Positions 32,502 to 32,528 of a stretch of 32,528 bases of DNA are shown piece after piece. The position numbers and the translations under genes are program-made. Below the pieces are notes generated by a model, which was not told the origin of the DNA, made no database searches, and saw only the letters and a program-made list of their open reading frames with translations. Within the stretch, counting starts at the first letter, position 1. Each line of letters begins with the position of its first letter. This stretch comes from an uncultured Bacteroides sp. (GTDB lineage Bacteria; Bacteroidota; Bacteroidia; Bacteroidales; Bacteroidaceae): assembly GCA_900544075.1 (NCBI GenBank), contig UQTJ01000034.1, forward strand, positions 1 to 32,528, written 5' to 3'.

Positions 32502-32528
32502 CGTTTTCCTTTTTTTATACGAAGAAAT

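Overview
The window looks like a chromosomal segment of a Bacteroidales gut bacterium, probably Bacteroides, Phocaeicola or a close relative. The protein content fits (TonB receptor with a CarboxypepD_reg-like N-terminus, GGGtGRT protein, DUF3805/DUF3806-type protein, HU-related DNA-binding protein with an extension). So do the repeated promoter -7 boxes of the form TAnnTTTG and the general lack of Shine-Dalgarno sequences. No rRNA, tRNA, transposase, integrase, phage gene or CRISPR array was seen. The region reads as core chromosome, not a mobile island.

Layout from left to right. (1) Positions 1-5083, all minus strand: a GGGtGRT protein running off the left edge and its NifU-like Fe-S scaffold partner, a PhoR/PhoB-type two-component pair, and a type I asparaginase. 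(2) 5366-8777, plus strand: a DUF3805/DUF3806-like protein, a Uup-like ABC-F ATPase, and a coupled helical-repeat-like protein. (3) 8874-10989, minus: a sodium/solute symporter and the ribosome-assembly GTPase EngB. (4) 11097-12713, plus: recR, a small membrane protein and a GNAT acetyltransferase. (5) 12722-13826, minus: a Pat-like acetyltransferase and a YqgE/AlgH protein. (6) 14054-16838, plus: a small His-rich membrane-anchored protein and a TonB receptor with a CxxC plug motif, a likely metal-related uptake module. (7) 16934-22707, minus: a compact adaptor-RND pump-outer membrane lipoprotein efflux operon. (8) 22994-24373, plus: a ThrE-type threonine/serine exporter. (9) 24473-29676, minus: a row of metabolic genes (glycosyltransferase family 2, pyrC, a free-standing MetH reactivation domain, a metallophosphoesterase, plsC) separated by AT-rich repeat-like spacers. 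(10) 29820-30935, plus: a GC-rich 22-bp tandem array, an HU-related protein with a C-terminal helical, possibly winged-helix, domain, and a small acidic lipoprotein. (11) 31005-32450, minus: a 481-residue protein with a possible N-terminal HTH, whose promoter overlaps a perfect inverted repeat.

The most interesting material is noncoding. It includes the four-unit 22-bp array with palindromic cores in front of the HU-like gene, and the inverted repeat over the promoter of the 481-residue gene. It also includes two very long hairpins sharing an apical core, and recurring AT-rich leader repeats that seem to have contributed the C-terminal tail of at least one protein. Among proteins, the His-rich/TonB pair and the separated MetH reactivation domain deserve attention. 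No new defence or mobile system could be demonstrated.
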